Positions 17,562 to 26,008 of a stretch of 64,000 nt of DNA are shown piece by piece. The stretch is from positions 806,001 through 870,000 of the forward strand of contig NZ_JAUSST010000003.1 in NCBI RefSeq assembly GCF_030812415.1. The letters are read 5' to 3'. Under the pieces are notes generated by a model, which worked only from the letters and a program-made list of their open reading frames with translations, did not search any database and was not told where the DNA came from. Position numbers and translations under genes: made by a program. This DNA comes from Paenibacillus harenae. GTDB taxonomy: Bacteria > Bacillota > Bacilli > Paenibacillales > Paenibacillaceae. Position 1 is the first letter of the stretch, and every line of letters begins with the position of its first letter.

Positions 17562-18338
17562 ATGTTCGTTAAAAGGTACAAGAGTCGCAATATCAGCGGA
17601 AAGCTTAAAGTGAGCAAGCTGTTGAGAGCCGATCCGAAGCTGAGATCGATGATCCCGCACACGGAATCGTTCCATTTAAATAATCTGAGCTCGATGGTGA
17701 AGCGGTTTAAGAAGGTGTATATTAAGCCTAATACGGGATCGCAAGGGATAGGCATCTTCAACCTGACGAAGAAGGACGGCGGGCTGACGTTGAAAGAAAT
17801 CGTCAACCGAAAGCAGCTTGTCCATCATTATCGTACGGTTAAGGATGCGTATCATCGGATCAAGTCGAAATCTTCGGGCAAAATGGTTATCCAAAAAGCG
17901 ATTAAACTCGATAAAGTGAACGGCAAGCCTTACGATATTCGAGCCATGGTGCAGCGCATGCCTGGCGGGTCGTGGACGTTCAGCGGTTTTCTCGTGAAGG
18001 TAGGAGCGAAAGGCAAGATCGTTACGAATTACTATCAGGGCGGCGTTATTTATACGCTGCGGAAGCTCGGACGCAAGCAAGGTCTGTCGGCATCCCGGTC
18101 AGCCGCGCGGAAAAGGGAGTTGACTTCCAAGGCATTAAAGATTGCAAAGAGCTTAAGCAAGCATCGCGCCGGCATGCACGAGATGGGCATCGACTTCGCC
18201 TACGATAAGCGGCAGCATCTGTGGGTGTTGGAGGTCAATTCCAATCATCCGCAATTCCGCCCGCTTAAGAAGCTCGATCCGAAGGCGTATGCCAAGATGA
18301 AGCGGTTCGCGCGAAGCTATGGACGGAAGGACGATTAA
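17562..18338 (+). CDS. YheC/YheD-family ATP-grasp protein
   Basis: Basic protein of 258 residues related to the endospore coat-associated YheC/YheD proteins. ATP-grasp features are YIKPNTGSQGIGIF near residues 48-61, the acidic/arginine pair in GKPYDIRAMVQ, and the metal-binding end HLWVLEVNSNHPQF. Substrate and reaction are not known for this family. AGGTGAA lies 8 bases before the ATG. It stands alone, with a bidirectional terminator 3 bases after the stop. The spore-coat link is from family knowledge, not from this sequence. Confidence 0.8.
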   Translation: MFVKRYKSRNISGKLKVSKLLRADPKLRSMIPHTESFHLNNLSSMVKRFKKVYIKPNTGSQGIGIFNLTKKDGGLTLKEIVNRKQLVHHYRTVKDAYHRIKSKSSGKMVIQKAIKLDKVNGKPYDIRAMVQRMPGGSWTFSGFLVKVGAKGKIVTNYYQGGVIYTLRKLGRKQGLSASRSAARKRELTSKALKIAKSLSKHRAGMHEMGIDFAYDKRQHLWVLEVNSNHPQFRPLKKLDPKAYAKMKRFARSYGRKDD

Positions 18339-18341
18339 GCA

Positions 18342-18389
18342 AAAAAGGAATGTTCGCAGAGCCAACGCACATGCCGAACATTCCTTTTT
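18342..18389. terminator. Bidirectional terminator between convergent genes
   Basis: AAAAAGGAATGTTCG and CGAACATTCCTTTTT form a perfect 15-bp stem. T runs on both strands allow it to serve the ATP-grasp gene (+) and the HxlR regulator (-). Confidence 0.9.
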
Positions 18390-18428
18390 GTATGCAAATA
18401 TTGCATGAGATGAATATAGTCGAGTGTT

Positions 18429-18782
18429 CTAACAGCCGGAGTTTTTCTCCGTACATTCGCCCTCGGGCGGTTTCTCGATCCATTGATTCGCCCAGCTTGC
18501 AATATCAACGAACAGCGGAGTGAGCGCTCGCCCCTTTTCGGTAAGGGAATATTCGATGCGTACCGGAGTCTCCGGATAAACGTCGCGCTTTACGAGTCCT
18601 TCTAGCTCGAGCTCCTTGAGACGGTCCGAAAGCACCTTGCCGCTTAAGTTCGGCAATGATTGGTCGATATGAGTAAAGCGCTGGGGTCCGGGCAGCATCT
18701 GATAAATAATGAAAGCGACCCAGCGTTTGCTTAGCAATTCTATCGCTTTTTCGAACTGAAAGCACATCGGTCCATGCTCCAT
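18429..18782 (-). CDS. HxlR-family transcriptional regulator
   Basis: Winged-helix regulator of 117 residues. The HxlR core is clear: KAIELLSKRWVAFIIYQML, FTHIDQSLPNLSGKVLSDRLKELE and YSLTEKGRAL. Cys7 sits where YodB, CatR and HypR carry their redox-sensing cysteine, so it may sense quinones or disulfide stress. ATG 18782 follows GAGGTGATT; a GTG nine bases upstream is less likely. It is transcribed away from a DoxX-like gene, the same pairing as CatR with catDE in Bacillus, and a candidate operator lies between the two. Confidence 0.88.
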   Translation of the reverse strand: MEHGPMCFQFEKAIELLSKRWVAFIIYQMLPGPQRFTHIDQSLPNLSGKVLSDRLKELELEGLVKRDVYPETPVRIEYSLTEKGRALTPLFVDIASWANQWIEKPPEGECTEKNSGC

Positions 18783-18858
18783 ACGAATCACCTCTTCTCT
18801 TGTACATTATAAACGGTCCAAGCTGGAGAAACAATGTGAGCAAACGTACGCGACGCAC

Positions 18859-18887
18859 TTGACGAAACCTGATGAATAATATAAACT
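18859..18887 (+). promoter_or_regulatory. Sigma-A-type promoter of the DoxX gene
   Basis: TTGACG (18859-18864), 17-base spacer, TAAACT (18882-18887). An overlapping TATAAA at 18880 gives a 15-base alternative. Confidence 0.5.
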
Positions 18888-18890
18888 AAA

Positions 18891-18903
18891 TTACATAAAG
18901 TAA
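18891..18903. promoter_or_regulatory. Candidate HxlR operator
   Basis: TTAC-ATAAA-GTAA, a 4-5-4 inverted repeat placed directly after the predicted -10, where a bound repressor would block initiation. TAC/GTA half-sites occur in known YodB/CatR boxes. Confidence 0.45.
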
Positions 18904-18937
18904 CCAAGTTAATTCAAGTAATGAGGAGAATGCTATT

Positions 18938-19306
18938 ATGAATATTGCATTATGGGTAGCACAGATTTTGCTTGGCTTCATGTTTGTGATGGCTGGCTCA
19001 ATGAAGACGTTTAATCACAAGAAGGTGAAGGAAACGATGTCATGGGCGAAGAACGGTTCAACAGGCTACATTTTATTCGTTGGCCTATCCGAGCTTCTCG
19101 GCGGTCTAGGCCTTCTGCTGCCAGGGGCGCTTGACATTGCACCCGTCCTTACGGGCATCGCGGCAATCGGCATCGCCATCATTATGGTGCTTGCTATCGC
19201 ATTCCATGCGAAGCAAAAGGAAACGCAAGCGATCGGCATGAACGTCGTACTATTGCTACTCGCCTTATTCATTGCCGTTGGCCGACTCGGCATTGAGCCG
19301 TTTTAA
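18938..19306 (+). CDS. DoxX-family membrane protein
   Basis: Integral membrane protein of 122 residues with four predicted helices, beginning MNIALWVAQILLGFMFVMAGSMK and ending in a helix before RLGIEPF. The pattern fits DoxX/CatD-like proteins, small membrane partners of redox enzymes. GAGGAGAA precedes the ATG. No catechol dioxygenase gene follows (a terminator and an ECF sigma gene do), so the partner enzyme of CatDE is absent here. Regulation by the divergent HxlR protein is inferred from layout. Confidence 0.85.
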   Translation: MNIALWVAQILLGFMFVMAGSMKTFNHKKVKETMSWAKNGSTGYILFVGLSELLGGLGLLLPGALDIAPVLTGIAAIGIAIIMVLAIAFHAKQKETQAIGMNVVLLLLALFIAVGRLGIEPF

Positions 19307-19340
19307 TCTAACGTAACGACTAGGCCCGCTCTAACCGATA

Positions 19341-19383
19341 AACCGTCTAGCAGGATCTTGTATCCTCGTTGGGCGGTTTTTTT
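19341..19383 (+). terminator. Terminator of the DoxX gene
   Basis: AACCG...CGGTT and the inner AGGAT-CTTGT-ATCCT pairing form the hairpin, followed by TTTTTTT. Confidence 0.8.
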
Positions 19384-19405
19384 GTGCCGGCGATTAGAAA
19401 AAAAC

Positions 19406-19432
19406 GAACCGGAACGAGGGTTTGATTGTCAT
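19406..19432 (+). promoter_or_regulatory. Possible ECF-type promoter of the sigma gene
   Basis: GAACCG (19406) and TGTCAT (19427) with a 15-base spacer resemble the GAAC / CGTC pattern of Bacillus ECF promoters. It would allow the sigma factor to activate its own gene. A second GGAACG at 19411 makes the -35 choice uncertain. Confidence 0.35.
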
Positions 19433-19467
19433 AGATGCAACAACACACACGGAGGTGAACGACTTAA

Positions 19468-19992
19468 ATGAGAACGGACGCGGAGCTGTTCGAGACGTAC
19501 AAACGGCTCGTCTACCGGATATGCTTCGGCATGATGCAAAATAAGGCCGATGCGGAGGATCTGTGCCAAGAGACATTCGTAAAGGCGCTGCGCGAGGACC
19601 GAAGCGATGTAATGCATGAGAAATCATGGATCATTCGAATCGCAATCAACCTGTGCAACAATCAATTGAAGCGTAATTCCAAGGGACGGTATAAGGAATT
19701 GGTTGCTTATGTTATGTCACGGACGGTACATACCGAGGGCGTGGAACAACGATTCGAGCGGAAGGAGCGGGCGATGGAGATCGATGATTACTATGCTGCG
19801 CTGCCGGTGAAGATTAGATCGGTTATGACCCTTAAATACGTAAGCGAACTAAGTGTGCAAGAAATTGCCCATACGCTTGGCATTCCTGTTGGAACGGTAA
19901 AGTCGCGGTTAAATAAAGGACTGAATGTGCTGAGGAAACGTTTGGATAAGGAAAATCGAGTCGCGGTGAAGGGAGAGGAATGCCTTGATTAA
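19468..19992 (+). CDS. ECF-type RNA polymerase sigma factor
   Basis: Sigma-70 family, extracytoplasmic-function group, 174 residues. Region 2 (VYRICFGMMQNKADAEDLCQE followed by TFVKAL) and region 4 (VMTLKYVSELSVQEIAHTLG then IPVGTVKSRLNKGL) are both clear. GGAGGTG at 19450-19456 precedes the ATG. The next gene overlaps its end by 8 bases and encodes a membrane protein with a cytoplasmic N-terminus, the usual anti-sigma arrangement. The stimulus is not evident. Confidence 0.92.
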   Translation: MRTDAELFETYKRLVYRICFGMMQNKADAEDLCQETFVKALREDRSDVMHEKSWIIRIAINLCNNQLKRNSKGRYKELVAYVMSRTVHTEGVEQRFERKERAMEIDDYYAALPVKIRSVMTLKYVSELSVQEIAHTLGIPVGTVKSRLNKGLNVLRKRLDKENRVAVKGEECLD

Positions 19993-21655
19993 TTCGATGG
20001 AGGATCAAATCAGGTTTATGCTGAGACAAGAGCGCCAGGAACTGAACGATGATCCTGATTATGATGCGATGTGGCGAAGAATCGAGAGTAAGCTGTCGAG
20101 TTCGATCGCTTCGGATGACGTTATGACAAGTGCACGGGTGAAGAAACCTCTAGCTGTCAAAATCATTCCTATAGCGTGCGCAGCTGTTCTATTGGCTGCC
20201 GCTCCAGCTATGGCAGGCGTCACGATTGACTGGGGAGCATTGTGGAGAGGGGAGAGCATTAGCGATGCCATCTCCCATGGATTAGGGGAGGAGCTTCAAG
20301 AGACCGTAGTGAGCGGCAATATTCCTTTCACGATTACAGGTGTGGCAGCCGACGATTACTTTATGAACGTATTGTTTCAGCTCGATCTCCCACCGCTAGC
20401 AGACAATGATTACATCGTCTTCGAGAGTGTTCAGTTAACAAATAAAGAAGGGCGAGAATTTGGAGTTGAATCGCAGCTTCGAGCGGACGCTTCAGCAACT
20501 GACTCGTTAATCGGAGTGTTTCAAGCAGAGAACAAGCTGGGCGGCAACAAAGAGCATTACGATTTGAAAGTTAACAATCTGAAGCTATACAAATATAGAA
20601 GCTTCCCGCTTGGCGTGAATCCGCTGGATGCTCTTCACCAGCCATTTGCATTGCCTTATGCCTTAGGAACCGAATCAGGTCTCGAAGTCACTAACGTAAT
20701 TAGAAGCAAAGGAAAGCTTGTGATCACATACGAGATCGATCCAGTGAGTCATGGGGAATGGCAGCCGGCTGCGTTATCGATCTTGACGGGCAGCGGGGAT
20801 TCCGTTGGAGAGGAGTTCGGCGTTGTACTTCGAACAGTGCCGAACGGTCGCGTCGTGAAGCAAAGTACATTCGTTCTGTCGGATGCGGAGCTTGCAGATG
20901 CAGAGCTGGCCGTTACGACGGCGGAAGTCGTTAGCGAAGTGAAGGCGGAATGGCGCTTCTCCTTCAACGTTGATCGCAATGACTCATTAGAAGCGATCTA
21001 CGTTAACCGATTGAATGAAGCAGTCACAACAAATGATGCGCTGATGAGATTTAAGGAGCTCGTTGTGACGCCGATCGATATCCGACTGCCGTTCGATGAA
21101 GATCCGGCTAAAAGTGCAGGCGGAGCACCGTACCCAAGAATTGAATATGAGAAGCAATCGCTTATCATCGATGGTCTTGAGGTTGAAGGCTGGCTAGGTA
21201 CGCCGGATTTGAATAATCGTTACTTCAGCTTCCAGCCCCCTGAGTGGTATGACGATTGGTCGCAAGTTCCCATAACGCTTAAGCTTTCCGAGAGGCTGGT
21301 AACGGATCTCAATGACAAGACGAGTCTGATCGCTCTTCGAGCGCCGTCTTCCGAAAGGCAACGGGCTGAAACCCGGATTGGTTCGTTTAAGCTCCATATC
21401 GATTATTATATGGATGGTGACGACTTGATCACGGAGACATCGTCTGAAGATCGAAGATTTAGAAGCGTAACACCTTATTTATACGATGAAGGCAAAAAGA
21501 TCGTGCCGCAGTTCAATCCGGCACCGCCAAGCGGCAACGGGACGGGCATACAGGTTGATCGGTACACGTCCGCTCCTAAAGGTGATTTGGAGCTAAGGAT
21601 ATTATTGTACGAGTGGTCCGATCCTGATGCTTCCACGGAGCTAAATCTTCAATAA
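19985..21655 (+). CDS. Probable membrane anti-sigma factor, DUF4179-like
   Basis: Protein of 556 residues with a cytoplasmic N-terminal segment of about 55 residues, one membrane helix (about 57-78, IIPIACAAVLLAAAPAMAG), and a large extracytoplasmic part. This outline, and its overlap with an ECF sigma gene, match the DUF4179 proteins usually taken as anti-sigma factors. The start is TTG 19985, supported by GGGAGAGG six bases upstream; ATG 19997 is an alternative without a well-placed site. The outer region would detect the signal; no recognisable ligand motif was found. Confidence 0.75.
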   Translation: MINSMEDQIRFMLRQERQELNDDPDYDAMWRRIESKLSSSIASDDVMTSARVKKPLAVKIIPIACAAVLLAAAPAMAGVTIDWGALWRGESISDAISHGLGEELQETVVSGNIPFTITGVAADDYFMNVLFQLDLPPLADNDYIVFESVQLTNKEGREFGVESQLRADASATDSLIGVFQAENKLGGNKEHYDLKVNNLKLYKYRSFPLGVNPLDALHQPFALPYALGTESGLEVTNVIRSKGKLVITYEIDPVSHGEWQPAALSILTGSGDSVGEEFGVVLRTVPNGRVVKQSTFVLSDAELADAELAVTTAEVVSEVKAEWRFSFNVDRNDSLEAIYVNRLNEAVTTNDALMRFKELVVTPIDIRLPFDEDPAKSAGGAPYPRIEYEKQSLIIDGLEVEGWLGTPDLNNRYFSFQPPEWYDDWSQVPITLKLSERLVTDLNDKTSLIALRAPSSERQRAETRIGSFKLHIDYYMDGDDLITETSSEDRRFRSVTPYLYDEGKKIVPQFNPAPPSGNGTGIQVDRYTSAPKGDLELRILLYEWSDPDASTELNLQ

Positions 21656-21673
21656 CATAGCGGATAAAAAAAG

Positions 21674-21806
21674 TAACTGGAATTTCTACCGTTAATTGTC
21701 CGGACTTAAGCGAATGGCCGAAATAGCTCCAGTTTCTGGCGCTATTTCGGCCGAATTTACAACGAGATTGAAATAAGGGCAGCATTAACGGGAGTTTTTC
21801 CGGTTA
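21674..21806. repeat. Intergenic repeat cluster with TAAC-type palindromes
   Basis: Degenerate palindromes of the TAAC-NGGAG family lie at 21674-21694 (TAACTGG...CCGTTA) and 21786-21806 (TAACGGGA...CCGGTTA). A weaker half copy follows near 21839 (GCAGGAGTTTTT). The gap between the anti-sigma gene and the next gene holds nothing else but the hairpin at 21716-21752. Confidence 0.55.
21716..21752. repeat. Strong 37-base hairpin
   Basis: GGCCGAAATAGC pairs perfectly with GCTATTTCGGCC, and inside the loop CCAG-TTT-CTGG adds four more pairs. No T run follows on either strand, so it is not a classical terminator, although it lies between convergent genes. Confidence 0.6.
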
Positions 21807-21895
21807 GTTGATGAAAATGCTTCTACTAAGAAATAGTAGCAGGAGTTTTTACATGTAAATGAGGTCAAGGGACCGGCGGAGACTTCTGGAACTGG

Positions 21896-22441
21896 CTATT
21901 GCGCCTTCGTTTTCTCCTTGCGCGGGGATACCGTGTAGTTAAAGCTGATTATAAAATCGACAGCGAGCACGATCGACCAAGTACGGAGCGTTCCGAGCAG
22001 TGCCTCCGTCCGGTCGGCGTCATCGACAAACAAGATCATGCCGTAGAGGATTGCGGAGCCGATCGCCCAAGCGAGCAAATGATGGAGCCAAGCGTTACGT
22101 TCGTATGCGGCATGCTCTCTACCGTATTTTGGCTTGCCGACCGGAGCGGGGCCTCCAGCGAATCGATGCGCGAACCTTTCATCGGCCCAACGGATCATCC
22201 GATGCCCGAAGGCGATCGATACGCCGATATAGATAGCTGCAACGCCGTGCATCACTGTCGCTACTGCGCCGTCTCTCAAATCGGTTACGGCAGCAATAAC
22301 AAGCGCCAAATCGATTAATGGCGTGCATATGAGCAGAAAGGCGCCGACCTTGGGCAGCTTGAAAACGTATCTGAACAGCAGGCCTGCAAGCACGAACACC
22401 CAGAAACCGATCTCGCAGCCGATAATAAATGCGGTTATCAT
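21896..22441 (-). CDS. Integral membrane protein of unknown function
   Basis: Protein of 181 residues with about five predicted membrane helices: an N-terminal pair, one around IDLALVIAAV, one around VMHGVAAIYIGVSIAF, and a C-terminal pair around AWAIGSAILYGMILF and WSIVLAVDFIISF. The charged C-terminus ends SPRKEKTKAQ. No family could be named with confidence. AAGGAGT precedes the ATG. It is divergent from the broken ribokinase gene, with a TTGATA/TATCAA palindrome in between. Confidence 0.7.
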   Translation of the reverse strand: MITAFIIGCEIGFWVFVLAGLLFRYVFKLPKVGAFLLICTPLIDLALVIAAVTDLRDGAVATVMHGVAAIYIGVSIAFGHRMIRWADERFAHRFAGGPAPVGKPKYGREHAAYERNAWLHHLLAWAIGSAILYGMILFVDDADRTEALLGTLRTWSIVLAVDFIISFNYTVSPRKEKTKAQ

Positions 22442-22458
22442 GTAATAGATGACTCCTT

Positions 22459-22476
22459 TTGATAAAATAGTATCAA
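22459..22476. promoter_or_regulatory. Palindrome between divergent genes, candidate operator
   Basis: TTGATA-AAATAG-TATCAA, a perfect 6-6-6 inverted repeat between the membrane protein gene and the ribokinase. Its arms overlap the Shine-Dalgarno region of the minus-strand gene. Confidence 0.35.
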
Positions 22477-22518
22477 GCGGTTATCACTCATACGTATGTG
22501 GAAGGGACTGGGTTTCCG

Positions 22519-23436
22519 ATGAAGCATATCCTTGTTGCAGGGAGCATCAATATGGACGTCGTTAACCAGGTGGAGCATTTTCCCCAGCCTGGCGAAACGA
22601 TTGCAAGTAAGGGCAATGATTTCATTCCGGGGGGCAAAGGCGCGAATCAAGCTGTCGCTGTTGCGCGTGCGGGCGGAAACTGCACGATGGTCGGCGCCGT
22701 TGGCGACGATCCGTATGCGGATTCGCTTATTGCATCGCTTCAAACCAAGGGTGTCGACACGAAATTGATTTTGCGCAAGGATGGCGTCTCGGGCATTGGC
22801 GTTTATTACCGTCAAAAGCGAAGGCGAGAATCATATTGTGCTGTCCAAAGGGGCAAACGGCAAGTTGGCCGAAGCCGATGTTGCCGAGGCGATAAATGAT
22901 TGGTCCGCGGTAGAGATCGTATTGCTGCAAAACGAGATTCCGTGGGAAACGACCGAATCCGTCATCCGAGGCGCAAACGCGGGCGGAGCGCGCGCCTTAT
23001 TCAATCCGGCGCCCGCGATACGCATTCCGGACGAGCTGTTCACGAATATCGATACGCTTATTGTCAATGAAACGGAAGCTCGAGTTATTACCGGTATTCC
23101 CGTATCTGATCCGATTTCCGCGGAGAACGCCGCGAATTGGATCATCGGCAAAGGGGCGGCAAATGTTATCGTAACGCTTGGCGAGAAGGGGAGCCTGCTC
23201 CTTGGCCGACAATGCCCGGTTAACCACGTTCCCGCATTCCGCGTGAAGGCTGTCGATACGACAGCGGCAGGGGATACGTTCATCGGCGCATACGCCGCAG
23301 CTAAGCCGAGGGAATGGAGGCAGCGCAAGCGTTGATTTTTGCCGGAGCGGCCGCTGCGCTCGCGGTGACGAAAGCAGGCCCGCAATCATCTATTCCTTCA
23401 AGGGAAGAGATTGAGTCGTTCCTTCAGAACGGATAG
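22519..23436 (+). pseudogene. rbsK: Ribokinase, interrupted by two frameshifts
   Basis: Would encode a PfkB-family ribokinase of about 305 residues (GSINMDVVNQVEHFPQPGET, PGGKGANQAVAVARAG, AVDTTAAGDTFIGAYAAA with the catalytic Asp). The frame breaks twice. Near 22798 an extra G changes the expected ...GVSGI-AFITV; removing it restores the frame. Near 23303 one base is missing in AAGCC, after which the third frame gives AEGMEAAQALIFAGAAAAL and a normal C-terminus ending at 23436. Because the shifts compensate and the rest is well conserved, this is either a very young pseudogene or two sequencing errors. ATG 22519 is the likely start. Confidence 0.8.
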
Positions 23437-23448
23437 TCTATCGCAGGC

Positions 23449-23505
23449 AAAAAATAAGAAGGCGAATCGGAGGAGTCGTACGGACTCCAGCAGATTCGCC
23501 TTCTT
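23449..23505. terminator. Bidirectional terminator between ribokinase and glucokinase
   Basis: AAGAAGGCGAATC pairs with GATTCGCCTTCTT (13 bp) with an inner GGAGTC/GGACTCC stem. The minus strand continues ATTTTTT, so it mainly serves the glucokinase. Confidence 0.85.
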
Positions 23506-23510
23506 GCTTA

Positions 23511-24425
23511 TTAATATGGCTGCTGAACTAGCGCAGCGGCGCCGATGAGGCCGGCGTCCTGTTGAAGTTGGGCAGCAACGATGACCGTCTCTCTGCCGGA
23601 CGGATTGAGAGCATGCTTCGCAACATACGATCGGACGGCATCGAATAATGGCGTGCCGACTTGCGAGACGCCGCCTCCGATAACGATTTTGTTCGGATCG
23701 AGCATATTGATCAGCGATACGCAGCCCATGCCGATATAGGCAAAGACGCGATTCACAAGCTCTGACATCTGAGTGTCTCCTTGCGATGCAAGCTCGAAGG
23801 CTTCCTTCGAGGAGACAGGGCGGCCGAGCAGCTCCGTCGCTTGGCGCGTAATGGCTGTGCCGGAGGCGATCCATTCCCAGCAGCCAGGCAGGCCGCATGT
23901 GCACGTGCCGGCGGCAGGATCGACAATCATATGGCCGACGTCGCCCGCATTGCCGGTTGCGCCGGTGAGCAGCTTGCCATGCAAGTAGATGCCTGCGCCA
24001 ATACCGGTGCTGATCGTTACAAAAACGAAGTGATCGGTATCTTGCGCTGCGCCAAGCCACTTCTCTGCCAGCGCCGCTGCGGTTGCGTCGTTCTCCATCT
24101 TGATTGGGAGGGGGAGATGCGACTTCAGCTCGTCAACGACGGAGAAGCCCCACCAGCTCTTCAAGTTAGGCGGACAAGTGAGCGTGCCGTTCTTCGTATC
24201 AAGCGGACCGGGCGCTCCAACGCCGATGCCGGATACGCCGTCTAGTGCTATGTTGTGCTGCTCGCCGAGCAGCTTGACTTCGTCTGCAATACGCGCGATC
24301 ATCACGCTTGGCTCGACGGATAAGTCGGTCTGGAGCGAGCTCTTGGCCAGCACCCGTCCTTGCTCATCAACGAAGCCTAAAGCGATCTTCGTTCCCCCGA
24401 TATCTATTCCGATTGCGATGCTCAT
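23511..24425 (-). CDS. glcK: ROK-family glucokinase
   Basis: Cytoplasmic sugar kinase of 304 residues that phosphorylates glucose with ATP. The phosphate loop DIGGTKIALGFVDEQG is at the N-terminus, the catalytic Asp lies in MENDATAAALAEKWLG, and the ROK zinc site reads CTCGLPGCWEW with an upstream histidine in DVGHMIV. There is no N-terminal helix-turn-helix, so it is a kinase rather than a ROK repressor. CGGAGGG before ATG 24425 sets the start; upstream codons in the same frame have no site. Monocistronic. Confidence 0.92.
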   Translation of the reverse strand: MSIAIGIDIGGTKIALGFVDEQGRVLAKSSLQTDLSVEPSVMIARIADEVKLLGEQHNIALDGVSGIGVGAPGPLDTKNGTLTCPPNLKSWWGFSVVDELKSHLPLPIKMENDATAAALAEKWLGAAQDTDHFVFVTISTGIGAGIYLHGKLLTGATGNAGDVGHMIVDPAAGTCTCGLPGCWEWIASGTAITRQATELLGRPVSSKEAFELASQGDTQMSELVNRVFAYIGMGCVSLINMLDPNKIVIGGGVSQVGTPLFDAVRSYVAKHALNPSGRETVIVAAQLQQDAGLIGAAALVQQPY

Positions 24426-24563
24426 GAAATTCCCTCCGTATAAAGGTGTATGCGATTTCAAAGAAAGTCTATCATACTCTAGCAGGATAAGCCATTCTAT
24501 TACCGATAACTTCACCTGTACATTTGGCTAACGGTGTAGTAATATCCAATCAAATGATGTGCT

Positions 24564-24602
24564 AGAGAGAGGATCCCTTGCGGCGCAGGGGATCCTCTCT
24601 CT
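24564..24602. repeat. 14-bp inverted repeat between glucokinase and MFS gene
   Basis: AGAGAGAGGATCCC and GGGATCCTCTCTCT enclose an 11-base loop. No T run follows. It may be an attenuator-like or RNA-stabilising hairpin in the leader of the MFS gene, 51 bases before its start. Confidence 0.5.
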
Positions 24603-24653
24603 ATGCCCGCAATTCTATCCTACTAACTAACTAGAGAAGAAGGAATATGCCAC

Positions 24654-25922
24654 ATGGAACCCGCAGCTAACAGCAACCGCCGTATCGTCCGCTTAGGCAT
24701 GCCGATGAGCAATAGAGTATGGCGCAATGCCCGGATCGATTTTGGGGCGACGAGTTTTTTCAGCTTATTCAATGTTGTCATTAATCAATTTTATGTCGCA
24801 TTTGCCATCCAGCAAGGCGCAAGTAATTTGCAAGTCGGACTGTTGACCGCTGCGCCGGCGGTTGGGCTGCTCTTCTCGCCATTGTGGGCGACATGGATTG
24901 AGAGGGCGAATAATCCGAAGCCGTTCGTCGTGATCCCCAATGCGATCGGCAGATTGTTGTTATTGCTGCCAGCCTTTTTCGCTTATCCTTCGGTATATGT
25001 AATTGTCGCCATTCTGTTTCAATTGTTGATGGGCATTCAAGCTCCGGCATATGCCGCGCTCTTGTCGCGAATGTATCCGGCCGATCTGAGAGGCAGACTG
25101 ATGGGGTATGTGCGTGTGGTAATGGGCATTATTATGATTCCGCTGGCCTACTTGGTTGGAAGCTGGTCCGAGGCCTTCGGTCCATCGGGACCGCTTATCG
25201 CGGCATCGATTGCCGGTTTTCTGTCAATCGGAATATTCAATACGCTTAAGCTTCGGAAGCAGGGAGCGGGAGAGGTTTCGAAGTCCAAGCTGCAGAGCGA
25301 GCCGGGAGTGAAGGCAAGCCGCTTTTCGCTGCGTGAGCAATGGGAGCTCGTTAAGGGAAATCGCATGCTGGCTGTCTTTCTTTGCGCCACTACGCTCTCG
25401 GGTTTCGGTAATATGCTTGCGAGCCCGCTGTACCAAATCATTCAAGTCGATGTACTGGAGATGTCGAATATTCAGATCGGTTATGCCCGCGTCGCTTACT
25501 TCACGGCGCTGCTGCTGACGTTCTGGATTGCGGGCTGGATGATCGACCGCATCGATATTAAATATACGCTTGTGATCGGTATCGGAGCGTATGCCGTCGT
25601 GCCGCTGCTGTATGGCGTCTGGGAAGCTTACCCGTCCGTTCTTATTGGAAACTTCATTCAAGGCATTGGTGAAGCGATATGGGATATCGGCATTCTTTCC
25701 TTCGTGCTCAAGCTCGCCCCAGGCAAAGAAGCGAAAGTATTCGGCATCCATCTCATGCTGTTCGGCTTCCGGGGAACGATTGGGCCGCTTTTGAGTACGA
25801 CGCTCTCGAACAACTTATCGATGTCGTCTTTGCTGATCGCCGCCTCAATCTGCGGGTGGATCGGAACGCTGCTATTCTTATGGGGCAACCGTGATCGGAA
25901 AAGAAGTCTGCCGCTGCGTTAA
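24654..25922 (+). CDS. MFS transporter
   Basis: Major facilitator of 422 residues with about 12 membrane helices. The loop after helix 2 (WATWIERANNPKP) and the loop after helix 4 (RMYPADLRGRLMGYVRVVMG) match the conserved MFS loop positions. The half-way cytoplasmic loop lies around residues 195-230. The substrate cannot be inferred; there is no sugar- or drug-specific signature, and no regulator is adjacent. AAGGAA lies about 10 bases before the ATG. Confidence 0.85.
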   Translation: MEPAANSNRRIVRLGMPMSNRVWRNARIDFGATSFFSLFNVVINQFYVAFAIQQGASNLQVGLLTAAPAVGLLFSPLWATWIERANNPKPFVVIPNAIGRLLLLLPAFFAYPSVYVIVAILFQLLMGIQAPAYAALLSRMYPADLRGRLMGYVRVVMGIIMIPLAYLVGSWSEAFGPSGPLIAASIAGFLSIGIFNTLKLRKQGAGEVSKSKLQSEPGVKASRFSLREQWELVKGNRMLAVFLCATTLSGFGNMLASPLYQIIQVDVLEMSNIQIGYARVAYFTALLLTFWIAGWMIDRIDIKYTLVIGIGAYAVVPLLYGVWEAYPSVLIGNFIQGIGEAIWDIGILSFVLKLAPGKEAKVFGIHLMLFGFRGTIGPLLSTTLSNNLSMSSLLIAASICGWIGTLLFLWGNRDRKRSLPLR

Positions 25923-26008
25923 GACAAGCGCTTGCTTGTTCATCTTTGGTTCATATTGCAGTGCTACAATGCCGTCACATGAGTAGGCAGAAGGAGTGGA
26001 ACAACAAT

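Noticed and set aside
22519..23436. Programmed ribosomal frameshift in rbsK
   Set aside because: Neither shift site has a slippery run or a downstream pseudoknot-like structure, and ribokinases are not known to use frameshifting.
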